This document shows, piece after piece, positions 32,901-47,900 of a stretch of 64,000 nucleotides of DNA. The notes beneath the pieces are model-generated. The model made no database searches. It was not told where the DNA came from and worked only from the letters and a program-made list of their open reading frames with translations. The first letter of the stretch is position 1. Every line of letters starts with the position of its first letter. The position numbers were made by a program, and so were the translations under genes. The stretch comes from Bicyclus anynana (taxonomy: Eukaryota > Arthropoda > Insecta > Lepidoptera > Nymphalidae), in the NCBI RefSeq assembly GCF_947172395.1, contig NC_069090.1, forward strand, positions 6,892,291 to 6,956,290. The letters are read 5' to 3'.

Positions 32901-35900
32901 ACACATAACACGTTTTTGTGTAGAGAATATTATGAGCTACAACTATTGACTGAACTATTTTTCTGTAAAACTCACCGTTTTGCTGAAAAACACGATAAAG
33001 CTATTTTTGCAAACTTTCACCATCAATAAATTTTTCTGCACAAGGGGGATTGATGGGGACTTTTCACAATTCAGTTCTAATAGTATTCTGAACATTCATA
33101 CCAAATTTTAGCTGTATGGCAATTATTGTAACCTTCAAAATCTTATTTGACTGGATTACTATCAGACAATCCGTCCGCATGAAATGCGGTTTTTCTCAAA
33201 ATCCGTAGAAATAACAAATTTCCCAAATAAAAAGTTGCCTATATGTTAGTCTTTCACTTATATCTTTAACTGCGATTATAGTATTTTTGTATGAAAGAAA
33301 TGTATATGGTGGAACAATGTTTGCCGGTTACACTGCAGGTCCAGGCCTATATGGAATTACGGACCAACCATGCTGCTTCTACAACAGTATAAAAGTGAAT
33401 AAATATTATGACCTAACAAATGAACTAACTAAAAATGGTTAAGTAGTTAGTCTGTACGCCGTAGTGTCTTACCAAATTTGGCTAGGCAGGGAGAACAACA
33501 CGAGCAGAGAACGGGGAGTGTTGATCGATTGTCAAGGAATTCCTTAACCCTAAATCCTGTAGTCATAAGTTCAGGACTCTGCTCGGAGTTTTTCTCTCTA
33601 CCACGCGATGGATGCTAAGATATTCGTCTCAAGATTGGAGGGCTGGAAACACATTTTTAAGAAATTCAAACATAATGTATCGTATTTTGTTTCAGCATAC
33701 TGCTAGACTTGGAGAGGCGACATCCACTTCAGTTACCTCCTGTTTCGTTGTACCGATTTGCGGAGCCCGATTCGGTGGACAATATAGTTTTGGAGGAAAG
33801 GCCTGGATCTGCGCCCTTGATAAAGGTAAGTCCCTTTATAATTTGTAAGATAACTGTCTTATGGTTGTAAAAAAAACCGCCGCTGAGTTTGTGTTGACTC
33901 TTTTCGGACCATGGCTCGTTTGGAACCCTCGTAACTTTAATTTTAAATTTTCGACTATTATACCACCATTAGATTAATTTAAATTATGACATAATTTGAC
34001 ATTTTGAATTTGAATTTTGTCCCTTTGTAATATAAGGTACTTAATCAGTAGGTTCAAGGAAGCCCATGGATACAAGCGCCTCATAACCGTGTATTTGGGT
34101 GTCCTTGTAACTTTTCTTGCGAAAATAAAAATATTAACTACAATTTGATAAATATTCCGAAAGACAGACGGACGACAAATTGTGGTGATTCGTAGCTATA
34201 AACGATGACGATCTAATAAGCCAATACAAAGATTTATTTAAGGCTTTTAAGATGCGTGCTACCATCTACAGGGCATAATGAAACAGTGTTTATTATTTTA
34301 AACCACCAGTAGATTGCGCTCTTAGATAACTTTGAAACAATCCCTTTTTGTACACTTCAAGAATCTGTCGCGATGTCGATTTGCCGGATGCTCATAGATG
34401 GCGTTTTGGTCTTTTTATTTTCGAAAGAAGTTTATTATTTTAAACCACCAGTTTGAAACCACCGGTAGATGGCGTTCTTAAATAACTTTGAAACGATCCC
34501 ATTTTGTACACTTGAAGAACCTATTGATTGATTTTGATTTGATTTTTAAATGTCTTTATTATATAATATATTGTAACAGTGTTGTTAGAACAATAGACTT
34601 ATAAATATTTCTTATTGCTAACATGCTATGGTCATTTGTTTGTACAGGCTTACACACCTTTATAAACATTTAGAAAAATGGCAGGAAAAACAATCAGGAC
34701 ATAATTTACAAAGTAATAAACTATTATTAACTTGAGACATGCAGGTACCAACCTACCACTGCTAAGCGCCCGTTAAGAATAAAAGAACCTATTGCGATGC
34801 CGTTTTGCCTGAGGCTCATAGATGGCGCTTTGTCCTTTTATTTTTTGAATAAGTTTTACTTCAGTCCGCATATTTACAATTTGTATATTATCACCACCCT
34901 TCTGAAGCTGGTGGATTCTCTGACGTTCCACATGCGAAAGTTTCTCACCAGTCGTTATGTACGGCCGCAGAAATGTTGGAGTTTCCTATAGAAATCCAGT
35001 GGGAGTTTTAAATATTTTCATACTGTTACTATCGCGTTGACGTAATCGCAAATTTACATGGAATTGAAACAGTTGTGCAGTAGTGCCACTAGATGGCGCT
35101 GTTTCAATTCCTTAGAAATTCGCGTTTACGTTAACGCGATAGTAACAGTATCGAACTGCCACTAGGCCCTCAGTAGTCAAAACATAAAAGTCGTTATTGT
35201 CGCACAATTCTCTGAATATAGAAGTAATTATTCTAGCTTAATTCACGACCGGGAGATTTATTTTTTTGACGTGATAATGTCTGTTGCGGCTTTCAGCCTG
35301 CGCAAGAAATAACATCAAAGTTGTACAACATATGTTTTGACTTTAATGATGAAACAGGCGTTCATTAAGATTCTTCCATCTAAGATTGCATCATCACTTA
35401 TCAATCAGGTGATATTGTAGTCAAGGGCTAACTTGTAAAGAATAATAAAAAAAAGAAAAAAAATGCGCATTAGAGTAGTTAGTCTCGAACCTGTAATTGT
35501 ACGAGCGATATATTAAACATTCTAACAGCCTAAGTTGGAGGTTTTGTTCGCTCCAGTGTATGCCTGAACATACATATTGGTGGACAATGAGGAGAACTAA
35601 GCAGCGTGAACCAGCTTTACGACAGCATTGCATCACGAAGAAGAAAACTACAAGATAAGTGTCTTTCCTTTGTCCTATCTTTTTCTCATCCAAATTCCAA
35701 ATTAGTGTCATAAGCTATTATATTTATATAACCTATTATAATAAGTGTCGTAAATCGTATTCATTTGTGTAGACAAGGTTTATATTGTGAGTAAAAATAC
35801 AAATAATTTCGAGATTGCATCATCATTATTAAAAGCTTTATTCACCTACCTTTTTTCAACAAATTTTATTAATTTGCCGATTTTTACAGTTATTCATTCA

Positions 35901-38900
35901 TTAAATTAAGTGCGTAAATAAATTTAATTAAGTGTAATTGTTGTTGTACGTTCTTGTTCGTAAAAAATAGTAACAAAGATGTACGCCCACCTGCCTGCCG
36001 CAATCGATTAGGTTTTATTTATTTATTTGTAACTAACAGCGATTAACAAAATATGTACAGAAAATATAAAAAGAACAATAATAAGGTCACATACAGTTAC
36101 AAAGAAAGTTACAATATAAAGTAGGTATAACAAGTGAAAATTAAATGATAGTGAATTCAAAATTAATAAGTTAATCACATATAAGAATTTTTCTTATATG
36201 TGATTAGTATAAAATTTATTTAAAGATTCGCAGATTTGATGAATGTAAGTGAATGAACGTGTGTGTTGCTGTGAGAATTGGTGCATATTTTAGTTATTAA
36301 GTTTGGTATTTTAAAGGAGATGGTCCATTTCAGGTCCACTCTTATACCCCGTATCATTAAAATTTTAAAAATACAAGTATCTTATAAAAAAAATATTAAA
36401 GTGAATAAATGTAACTAAACAAAAAGAAATAAATAAAATTAAAACCCAAGTTTTTGAGTTGGCCAAGATGGCGCCCTTAAAGCAACTATGTTATGACAAT
36501 TGACAGCAAACGTCAAATCGATTACTGCATTGAAAACGTCATCAATCCGCCATTACCCTTATTAGTGTTGCATTTCTTGGGAGATATTGAATATTATTTC
36601 GAAAGAATTAAAGTAAATTCGTAGATTTGTATAATCAAAAATAGTTAAATATAATATTTTCTTTTATTTCCGCTTGGGTACAATGACTGGACCTGGGCTC
36701 CATACAATTTTGGACCATCTCCTTTCATTTTATTACACAATATTTATCCCATTACGCCGACAGTTTCCAGGCTAGGGCTTGCCCTACGCGAGTGCTGGAC
36801 AATATCATCATCCAAGTTCACCTCGCGCGATGGGAATTTGATGAGTACTTGTTGGGGTTCCGCCAGCATTCCAGGTGCAACCGAAACGAGGAGCGTGAGC
36901 CTTATTGTTTACTCTTTGTTTTTTTAAACTGTTTGTTTATTTACTCAGTTTTGAAATATTTCGAAAATAACTTATAATGCCAAAATGGATAAAAGGCAAT
37001 CATTAAAGGAATTAATTATCAAGCGATCGTCCGTCAATGGGCAGAGGGCCTAGTGGCAGTTTGATACTGTGACGATCGCGTTAACGTAAACGCGAAGTTC
37101 TAAGGAATTGAAACAGCGCCATCTAGTGGCACTTTATTCTTTGTTTTTTTTTAAATTGTTTGTTTATTTACTCAGTTTTAAAATTAATGTTTCGAAAATA
37201 ACTTATAATGCCAAAATGGATAAAAGGCAATCATTAAAGGAATTCATTATCAAGCGGTCGTCCGTCAAAGGGCAGAGGGCCTAGTGGCAGTTTGATACTG
37301 TGACGATCGCGTTAACGTAAACGCGAAGTTCTAAGGAATTCAAACAGCGCCATCTAGTGGCACTTTACTCTTTGTTTTTTTTAAACTGTTTGTTTATTTA
37401 CTCAGTTTTAAAATTAATATTTCGAAAATAACTTATAATGCCAAAATGGATAAAAGGCAGTCATTAAAGGAATTAATTATCAAGCGATCGTCCGTCAATG
37501 GGCAGAGGGCCTAGTGGCAGTTTCTTACTGTGACGATCACGTTAACGTAAACGCGAAGTTCTAAGGAATTGAAACAGCGCCATCTAGTGGCACTTTACTC
37601 TTTGTTTTTTTTTTAACTGTTTGTTTATTTACTCAGTTTTAAAATTAATATTTCGAAAATAACTTGAAATAGCGCCATCTAGTGGGGCTGCTGCACAACT
37701 GTTTCAATTCCATATAAATTCGCGTTTACGCGTTAACGCGATATTAACAGTATGAATACATTGAAAACTCCCATTAGGCACACTGATCACTAAATATAAA
37801 AATTATTTAATTAAGACATTTCAATTCAGTCGGAGTTAAACAACATTCAAAAGTCTTAGATTCAATTAAGTTAAATTGAATCTAAAGCTTGCGAAGTTTG
37901 AATTATTGTCAGTTAGGTTTGATGACTTGCAAAATGAGATCGAGGTGTTAAGTCCAGACAACATTTTGGCGGAAATTGATATGATATTGATATTGAATTG
38001 AGAAATCGTGACAGTGTTGAGGACGACATTATTGTTAACATTGTCACTGCAAAAACATTCATCAATAATTTTACTAAAAAGATTGAGTGTGAGCATACCC
38101 GACATGGATCGTTTCTTGATAGGTACTTCTTGTCATTCCGAACATGTCAGTGTAAAATGACCTCAAATAGCTTCTTTTTTTTTATTCTGTACAAGTTGGC
38201 CCTTGACTACAATCTCACCTGATGGTAAGTGATGATGCAATCTAAGATGGAAGCGGGCTAACTTTTTAGGAGGAGGATGAAAATCCACACCCCTTTCGGT
38301 TTCTACACGGCATCGTACCGGAACGCTAAATCGCTTGGCGGTACGTCTTTGCCGGTAGGGTGGTAACTAGCCACGGCCGAAGCCTCCCACCAGCCAGACC
38401 TGGACCAATTAAGAAAATCTCAATCTGCTCAGCCGGAAATCGAACAACAGACCTCCGTTTTGTAATTCCACCGCGCATTCCACTGCGCCACGGAGGCCGT
38501 CCGTTGGTTGTCCATCTTAGGACAACCAACGGACAAGTGGACCGTGTTCATTATTTCCATATATTAACTTACAAACTGGATCGTGCTACACTTACGAAAT
38601 GGGAACCGCAACCATTTAGACAGTGATACGCCAACTTTAGAACAGTTTTTTAAATTTTTTGATAAATCGTGCGGATGTTCTAGAAGCGCTTAATCGTAAC
38701 AGTGGAAATTATAACAACTCAAGCACAGTAGATACATTACAAGCAGTATAATAACTCGGCCATATTTTTGAAATAAATACCTACAGCCGCGCGCTCCGTA
38801 AACATGTGATAGGGCTGCCTGTCTCCAGCATTTTAATTACATTTGCCAACTTTGTGTTTCCATTTAGTTATGTGATTGTAAATATACTTTTTTTTAAATA

Positions 38901-41900
38901 AACAAATAAAATACTTTGTAAATTGTAGTAAAATAGGAAGTGATCAATAAAATGCGTGTTGTTTTTTGATTGGTAGATTTAAATAAGGCTGATACTAATC
39001 AATGATCTTGAAGGACCTTCATATATTTATTTTGGTGATGCCATCTATCTATTACCACCACACTAGGTGACCAAATAATAAAAAATCGGTCAAGTGCGTG
39101 TCGGACCACGCGCAGTGTAGGGTTCCGTAGATTATGTTAGCACTTTAACCCCTTATGTAATGTACAAAAATACCGATAACGATACCCCCACACTATAGAA
39201 TAGACGATAAAAAATTGACCCTGACTTGGCATGTAGGGAAGGAACTACAAAAAACAAATTGAGATTGACCGGGTTCGCTAGTAGTTTAATAAAAAAATCT
39301 GGATAGGTATATTGATATCAGCTGGCTCTTTACTTTTTTTATTCAAATACATTAAAGTATGAGCAACACAATAATGTTGTTAAATTCAAACAACTTCTTT
39401 ACGTAACTTCTTTATTACCTTAAAATACAGGTATACAAAACATACATGTCATAAGATTTAAATCTATGTATTACATAATAATCAAAGAAAACAACCTAAA
39501 TGAAGAAGTTAATAAATAATTATTTAATAATATTATATTAACGTTTACGTCATTTACCTATTTACACAATTTTATCATTTAAGCATTTATTTATATATTT
39601 ATTAAATTATGCCTTTAGAATACAAAATATTAATCAAACTTTATAAAAATAATAACTTTTTTCCTAGTCGTCATAATTAAAAAATCCAATACACTGCGTT
39701 CGTCACCGCGGCACAGTCGCAACGGTCTTCACCCCACGATCACCCCACGTACGAGCTGCGTAGGTATAGCTCGCGTTTCGACCTTTAGTATGAAGTCCAA
39801 CTACTGCTTGTAATATATCTACTGTGACTCAAGTCACAATAATTATACCATAAACAACATCTTCCTCTTACAGAAAATCACTAGTACAAATAGCTTCGAA
39901 AGATTAAATAATATTTTTTCTTGCGTCAACTACAAGCCCTTGAACAAACATTACATGTGAAATGAACTATTATAAATAACGCTTAGAAGGCTGTTACTAT
40001 ATCAGAAAATAACTCTGAGCACTATGCCGTCATTTCTGAGCGGTACAGGTGAGTACGCGAGTGAAAAGTAAGGCTTGCGACCCTTATCTTTCGATTCCTG
40101 CACTGGAAATATGTACGGCGTTTACGGGTAAAGTATCTGTATATGTGTACAAAAGGACTTGCACAAATGCCGTAAATGACCTCTTTTGCTTCTGCAGTTG
40201 TCGACGAATTAATTTGTTCTGATTTCCGGCATCACCATTTTAGTACTAGTACAGTACATTTATTTTTAATCATCTTTAACACTATAACAAAGCCGTACAT
40301 TAATAATTAGTCGTAATTAATCATTTGTACACGAGAAATTTCTAAACACTAAATAATTTCCATTCACTGGCGTACTCACCACTGTAACGCTCAGAAATGA
40401 CGGCATAGTGCTTAGAGTTATTTTCAGATATAGTAACAGCCTTCTAAGCGTCATTCACGTTGGTTCATTTCACAGGTAATTTTTGTTCAAGGGCTTGTAG
40501 TCAATCTTAAAATGTACGATTGCCCTACCTTAGAGCTTTTAGGCCAAGAGTATTGAAGAGAGGATGCTATGTTCAAAAATACAAGTTGTGCGTGAACTGT
40601 CTTTGTCAGGGACACCGGACTGACAAATGCCGTTTACGACCTTATCATTGCGGAGTCCGTCAGTACACTTTACTCCATCCTCCTAGACATATTAGTAGCC
40701 ACCACGCCATGTCCACATGGCAGATACAGACAGCTTCTTTTTTTCCTGACTGTGTGAGTGCCGTAGGCTCCTTATGGGACCTCAGCGGTGTCACCGGGGG
40801 GTTTGGGCGAGCGCAGAAGCATCGCCGATGGGGCCCGAAGGCAGAAGCAGAGTAGATAGGCGGAACGACTCTCTAAGGGCGTCTCCTCGGACCTCGGCTT
40901 AGAGGGCCGTTCGGGAAGGGTGTTTTGGCCTGAGTGTATCAGTCCGGGCGCCACCGAGATCGTGAGTTAAAAAGCCCACGTCTGGGTGACGTCAGATATC
41001 GGGGACCTCGTCTTCGCCGGCGAAGACGCTGTGTAGTTTGTGTTGCCTGGAAAGCATTGTCGTTCGTTATGTCATCGTCAGGATCGTAAAGATACAGACA
41101 GTAATGATGATGAAATTTCGTAAACCTTTCGGGGCAATTTATTGAGCAAATTCTGTTGTCTACAGCTATTATTGAAGTAACTAATCCATTGAACCTGCAT
41201 AGGTCAAGGTTAGAGCGCTTTAGCATTGTGGCAATCAAATGTCATTCATTTCTAAAAAAAACTAAAAATATAACTAGAATTAAAATCAAACCCTATTGAC
41301 TCGCATAAGTCGTAAGAATTGGAGATGAGAGTTTAGATAAAATTACAGACAGCTGTATCTGCAAATAATTCTATAAATGGTAATTACAGCGTAAATATTT
41401 CATGGCTAGTGCTTAATGATCTATATACCTAAACATCCTGTTAATGTAGAAGCCTTAAATTTACATAAAGATACTTTATTGGCTGATCCTAAACACATCA
41501 AAACATTGCCAATAGTTGTTAGTAGGATTGCCTGTTATATTTTGGGACATTTTGAGTAATGAACTAATGTCGCTGGGTCCTGGGAAATCACATTTGGGGA
41601 ATTCACACCTAGGCTGGATAATGTCAGGTTCAATAAGTTCAGTGGTTGTCAATAACACCATTACTGCTGGCCATACATTAGTTTTTAAATTATCAAACAA
41701 AGAGTCGCTTAATTCATGTTACTACACCCCAAAGTCTAAACGAAACCTCTATCTTGGTTTGCAAGCCAGAAGTTTATGCTACTTATTTCGGCAACATTCG
41801 GCAGGCTGACGTAAAGTCCGCAAACGTCTTATGTGGCGTGTTATTGCCAACAACCATTTATAATTTTTTAACCGACTTCCAAAAAGGAGGAGGTTCTACG

Positions 41901-44900
41901 TTCGGCTGTATGTATGTTTTTTTTTTTTTTATGTATGTCCAGCGATAATTCCGGGTTTGATTCCAGGGTGGTCCCATTTTTTTCATGTCAGGCGGTACCA
42001 ATCCAGTGTCCTGTTTTAATTAAAGCCGTTTCTGAAAGAACCACAGTAATTTTGTAATTTAAACGGCTTGAATTAGAACATCACTGGCTTGGCACCGCCT
42101 TCAAACTGATCAGAAGGTAGCACATCGGTAAGATGTTATTTTTTGCTTTTTAGTTTAGGTTAATTTTTGAGTTGGAAGTCGGTTGAATTTTTTTTATTAA
42201 AATTTTTCACATTAAATTTTTATTAAAAATGTATTTAAACACTTCTTTTGTTTCCACGATTGGAGGCAATTCTTAGTACCTGGGAACCGTCCTATTTACT
42301 TACGTCCCTTATCGTCATGTCCTCCTTTGATCTCCTTTCCATAAGTCCCAGACACTTCATCATTGGAAGACCTTAGACTATTACCTTCGCCAGCAGTTGA
42401 AGATTGCACCAAACCCAGAGAAATTAATATGGAGCCTTGAGAGTGCAAGATTACATTATTGGCAGCGGTAGCAGGAGGAGTACTGTTCAAATTGATGCAG
42501 AGGAATACATGGAGGAACCACTGCTAGTCTCAGCGTTGAAGACTTCGTGCTGTTAGCTGATTGCGCTCACCCATTTAGTTATAATTTAAGGCGCGTTGTA
42601 CAAATTTTACCTAGACCAGAGTGCCTAGTGTGAGTTTTCAATGTTTTCATACTGTGACGATCGCGTAAACGTAAACGCGACTTTCTAAGGACTTAAAACA
42701 ACGCCATCTAGTTGCACTACTGCACAACTGTTTCAATTTCTTACAAATTCGGATTTACGTTTACGCCATCGTCACAGTATGAAAACATAGAAAAGTCCCA
42801 CTAGGCACTCAGATGGATCAAGAGTTGCAGACGTAAGACGAGACGAGCGTTTACCTCTCTCTGTCCGCTTTCTACGGCAGACGAGCTGTAGAGTTGAAAT
42901 TCTTATTTTAACGGGCAGGAAGATATTGCGGCCTTCAGCCTGCACAAAAAATAACACCAAAGTTGTACATCATTGTTGTATAATTAAACAGGCGTTCATT
43001 ATATGAAACATTATTTTTATGCGCAATTACCACTGGACTGCGCCGGGACGCGCGCAACCCAGTAATATATATAAGTGGCTCGAAGACCACTTTGTAGGAG
43101 CTCAATGACCAGGCTCCTTTTCTTGTAAAACGGTTTATTTCTTTGGAGACGTGTGTGGTGAACGTTTCTCGGTTGAAGGAAGAGTCGTTGAATTTCAAGT
43201 TACGTTTTTCACTACACACGTTCCGTTTCGCCTTTTATTTAAACATATGTAGGTACATAATATTATTATTAATACGCGTCGTTTACAATACCTCTTGTCT
43301 GCGCCGGGGATGAAAATATTTTAATAGTTGTATTCAATATTTCTATAGTTAAAGATGTATTAAAAATATGTGCTATAAAGTGATGTATAGATGTTTTGTG
43401 TTAATAAAATCGGATTATTAATTCCATTCAGTAAAATGACAAGTGCAACTGTCACTGAAATGTCATTTTACTGACTGGAATAATAATCTTAATCTAAGAA
43501 AGATGTTAAGTTGAATTAAGTTTAGTAAGATAATTCGTAATGTACGATTATTAATTCCAGTCAGTAAAATGACATTTAAGTGACAGTATTAGTATTTGTA
43601 GGAATTAATAATCACTATATAGTAAGTCTCATTGTACGAGCAACATAATATTAAATATTCTAACGATCTTAAGTTGGAAGTTTTATTCGCCCCAGTGTAT
43701 GCCTGAACAATATACAATCTATACTAATATTTAAAGCTGAAGAGTTTGTTTGTTTGTTTGATTGAACGCGCTAATCTCAGAAACTACTGGTCCGATTTGA
43801 AAAATTCTTTCAGTGTTAGATAGCCCATTTATCGAGGAAGGCTATAGCTTACATATTATCCCCATATTCCTACGGGATCGGGAACCACGCGGGTGAAACC
43901 TCGCGGCGGCAGCTAGTGTCTTATAAACCGATGAACGTCGACTGCATGCACGAAACACGTGAGTCAATCTCACGTTGCGCTTGAGCCGAGTGTGTAAGCG
44001 ACAGCGTGGAACAAGCGATAGAGATTAACGCTTAACATTTTAAGAATAAAATTAACTTTTCTGACAAGAATTTAGTTCTATCATTTTAATAATTTTGACA
44101 TCAAACGACAACCATTTATCTGTAACAGAGACGCGAAAATATTAATTTAGTTTATTAGTAATACTGACTGTTTTTGGTGCATTTGCAAGGTGTGCATAAG
44201 TAAAAATTATTTCGAGCGCTTTTTCTTTCCGCTGCATTGTTTTAATTTCAAAACATCAAGTAGTGATGAGTTTATTAATTCGACACCGTTAGAAATCCCA
44301 AAGGTAGCGTAATAAACTACTCTACACTCTAACTATAATAGCTACTCTAAGCCTCGTGCCCGAAAAATCGACCGATAGACAAGCGTATCAAAATGTCGTC
44401 ATATGGTAAACAGGCAAAGAAGCAAATTCATGTTCAGAAAGTGTGTTCAAAGTGTGTTTCCTCGCATATGTGTTCTATTATGCGCTTTGATAATTACAGC
44501 CTCTGCTCCCTTACTATAGCTCTCACCTACGGCTCAAGCTAGAAATAACACTTCGGCTGTAATTTTCAACTTACCGCATTTATATCATAATGTCGTCGTT
44601 ATCAACCCATATTCGCTCACTGCTGAACTCGAGTCTCCTCTCAGAATGAGAAGGGTTAATTCAATAGTTCACCACGCTGGCCCAATGCGGATTGGCGGAC
44701 TTCACACACCTCAGACCAATTATAGAAGGACCTGTATCACACTCATAGTCATGAACAAAATTGTCTGTCATTTTCTGACGAAAACGAGCTTAGATTTGGT
44801 ATATATCTTCCACTAAACTAGAAGTTTTTGCCCGTTTTTTACACCAATCAATTACACAGAAAGGTATTTTTACGGAGCTCTTTAACCGACGAACACGATT

Positions 44901-47900
44901 ACAACTATTTAACATCGATACTATAGAGACAGTTTTTATAATCGCATTAGATCGTTGATCATATACTTTGACAGAAAAGTAACGTCTAGCGAGGCAGGTC
45001 CTATACAAGAATTGGTCTGAGTCACACACGCAGAGAATTAAGAAAATTCTCTAGTATGCAGGTTTCCTCACGATGTTTTCCTTCACCGTTTGGGACACGT
45101 GATATTTAACTTCTTAAAGTGCACACAACTGAAAAGTTGGAGGTGCATGCCCCGGACTGGATTCGAAGCCACACCCTGCGGAATCGAAGGCAGAGGTCAT
45201 ATCCACTCATACTATACTATGTGTGTCATCACCCAGGGCGCAACGCTACTGAAGCTGGTGGAGCGTCTGACGTACCACGTGCACGCCGACCTGAACCTGG
45301 TGCGGACGTTCCTCACCACGTACCGGTCGTTCTGCACGCCCGCGGAACTGTTGGAGCTGCTCATAGAGCGGTTCGACATACCGGAGCCGCATCTCGTGTA
45401 CGACACGCCGAGACCTGGTGAGTTGTATTCGTTATTTGTGCGCCCAGTAACTTTTCGATCTATAGCTTGGCAAATTCGTTGATGATACTCCCGTGGTATG
45501 AGGGCAGGGGGCGGGAGGGGGGACTTTGCGGGTCAATGCTACCCCCCTCCCGGCCCGCGCGGACTATCGTGAGTGTTACGAACGAAATGGCCAAGCTATA
45601 GTTCCTCAATCACTAAGGTTGTCTGAAAGTGGCGCAAGTGACAGAAAAGTTGAGGAGTAAATGGTTAGCTTTTTTTTTTTATTCTTTACAAGTTAGCCCT
45701 TGACTACAATCTCACCTGATGGTAAGTGATGATGCAGTCTAAGATGGAAGCGGGCTAACTTGTTAGGAGGAGGATGAAAATCCACACCCCTTTCAGTTTC
45801 TACACGGCATCGTACCGGAACGCTAAATCGCTTGGCGGTACGTCTTTGCCGGTAGGGTGGTAACTAGCCACGGCCGAAGCCTCCCACCAGCGAGACCTGG
45901 ACTAATTAAGAAAATCTCAATCTGCCCAGCCGGGGATCGAGCCCAGGACCTCCGTTTTGTAAATCCGCCGCGCATACCACTGCGCCACGGAGGCCGTCAA
46001 AAGCATGCAAGCATAGTTTGGTATGGACATGTGATGTGGACGGATGAAAGTCACATTAACAGACGAATTGAAGAGACAGAGACAGAGAGTGAGAGAGACA
46101 GAAGATGTGCATGTTTGTACATACCATTGAGGTAATAATTTGTAAAAATTCAGTGCAGTTACATGGACAATGGACATTGAAGTTTCTTTTAAGAAAATAT
46201 TATGTAAAAAGTTTTATTCTATGAACACAACTACAATTGCTTGTAAAATTTATTAATATGTGCACAAAGCTTAAATATTATTGCATAGTATTTGTATTTA
46301 CTATCTTTTGTCTTCACCGAAACTTTCGCTTGGAAAATAATTATTTCATAAAGTTAAAGTATTATATTTCAAGACCTAAAGTCCTTTAGGCCTAGAATGC
46401 GTCAACGACCATATCATCTTGTGTGTGTAATATTAAAATATCGCTGTCTCTTTCATCCCAAAAAGTAATCGATATTTTCAATTGCGCCGGTATTGGTCGT
46501 CTCTCGTCTCAAGATAAGTTGTGGTCACGATAACTCGCATCTTAGGCCACCGGGATGACTTTTAAATTAAGTTATGATTAAATATATAAAATGACATTAT
46601 GTACATTGATGATCCGCTTGACGCTATTTGATGTTTGCACGCTGCCAGTTCCGAGGATCAAGACTCCAAAAAAGGACATCAGTCCCAATGCTTCACTGTT
46701 GGACTTAGATCTTGATATAGGTATACAATAAAAATAGTTTAACAATTTAAGTATGAATAAGATATGGCAACAAAGGTTTACACCATTAAGTTTGTATATA
46801 TATAGAATAACCAAGCTATCCTGTAAAGCGTAGCTTTTTTGTTTCGAATTTATCGTCTATCAGAGAGGAATTCGAAAATCATACTGCCGAGTTACAATAA
46901 CTTTTTTACAGAATGGTTCTTTTCAATTTGTCTGATACACTCTTTGGCTCATTTACTTTTGATTCGTATCATATTTGATTGATTATACAAGGTTAGTGCT
47001 ATTATAGCTTGGCAACTTCGTTGATGACACTTCCATGATATGCGGGCGACGGGGGGAAAAGACTGCGCTGGTGTGATGTCGTGCGTGCGGAGCATCGCTA
47101 CTCCCCTCCCTGACCGCCCGCACCATCGGGAGTGTTACGGACGGATTTGCCAAGCTATAGTTGTTTGATAAAATGTTAAAACTAACCTTTATTTTGTAGA
47201 GGCTTGTGTGGAGATATCAGTAAGTAGCGACGCGGAGAAACTCAGCAAAAACACAGCCAGGGAAGACTGGAAGAGGTACCGGAAAGAATTTCAACAACCT
47301 GTAAAATTTCGGTAGGTATTCAGTTCAAATTGTCTTAATTATCCATACCATTTTTTTACCACTACAGCCACGTCGTTTTTTTTTGTGTCATAGACTATAT
47401 TTTATCTCCTATACAGGTTGCTCGGGAATATTTCCCATAACTCTATTGTTATGTTCTATAAGTAAAATGAATTAAAAATGTCTAAGGAACATGTGTTCTA
47501 AAATTAATATTTTCGAGGTAAACAATATTTCTATTGTAAATATATCTTTAAATGTAAACCATCCTTATAATTATGACGTAGCCAATTTTGACGTATTTTA
47601 AAATGCAAGGATAGTTAAAGGCATGTGTTACATGGATAGTCAGAATAATTTGAATTACTTTGTATGAAAACATAAAAAGTTTAATTTTTTACTTAGTTTA
47701 GTTAGTTATGCAGTTCGGCTTCTATAACTGGACTCATCAACACCTTGAAGTCATGGGAAATACTCCCCAATATATTATTCCCATGGAAACGCGAACTAAA
47801 TACCGAAATCATGTTCCATGTTATAACTTAACTGTCGTTTGTTACAGAGTGATCAATGTACTTCGACATTGGGTTGATCAACATTTCTATGACTTCGAGC

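Larger units (their letters stand above)
33826..45236 (+). other. Sos: Sos intron 14, 11.4 kb
   Basis: The longest intron. It contains the 12-bp-duplication insertion, the exon-15 ghost, foldback elements, the 230-bp array, the BEL/Pao fossil with nested insertions, an AACCGACTTCC inverted-repeat element (about 41866-42184), palindromic sequence at 43414-43620, a dispersed repeat (43727-43920) and the split SINE at its 3' end. 35500-36900 and 43940-44580 show nothing I recognise. Confidence 0.85.

Noticed and set aside
45090..45236. N-terminal extension of Sos exon 15 through the open frame upstream
   Set aside because: The upstream part is SINE sequence; conserved Sos residues begin at GATLLKL and a proper acceptor lies at 45235-45236.
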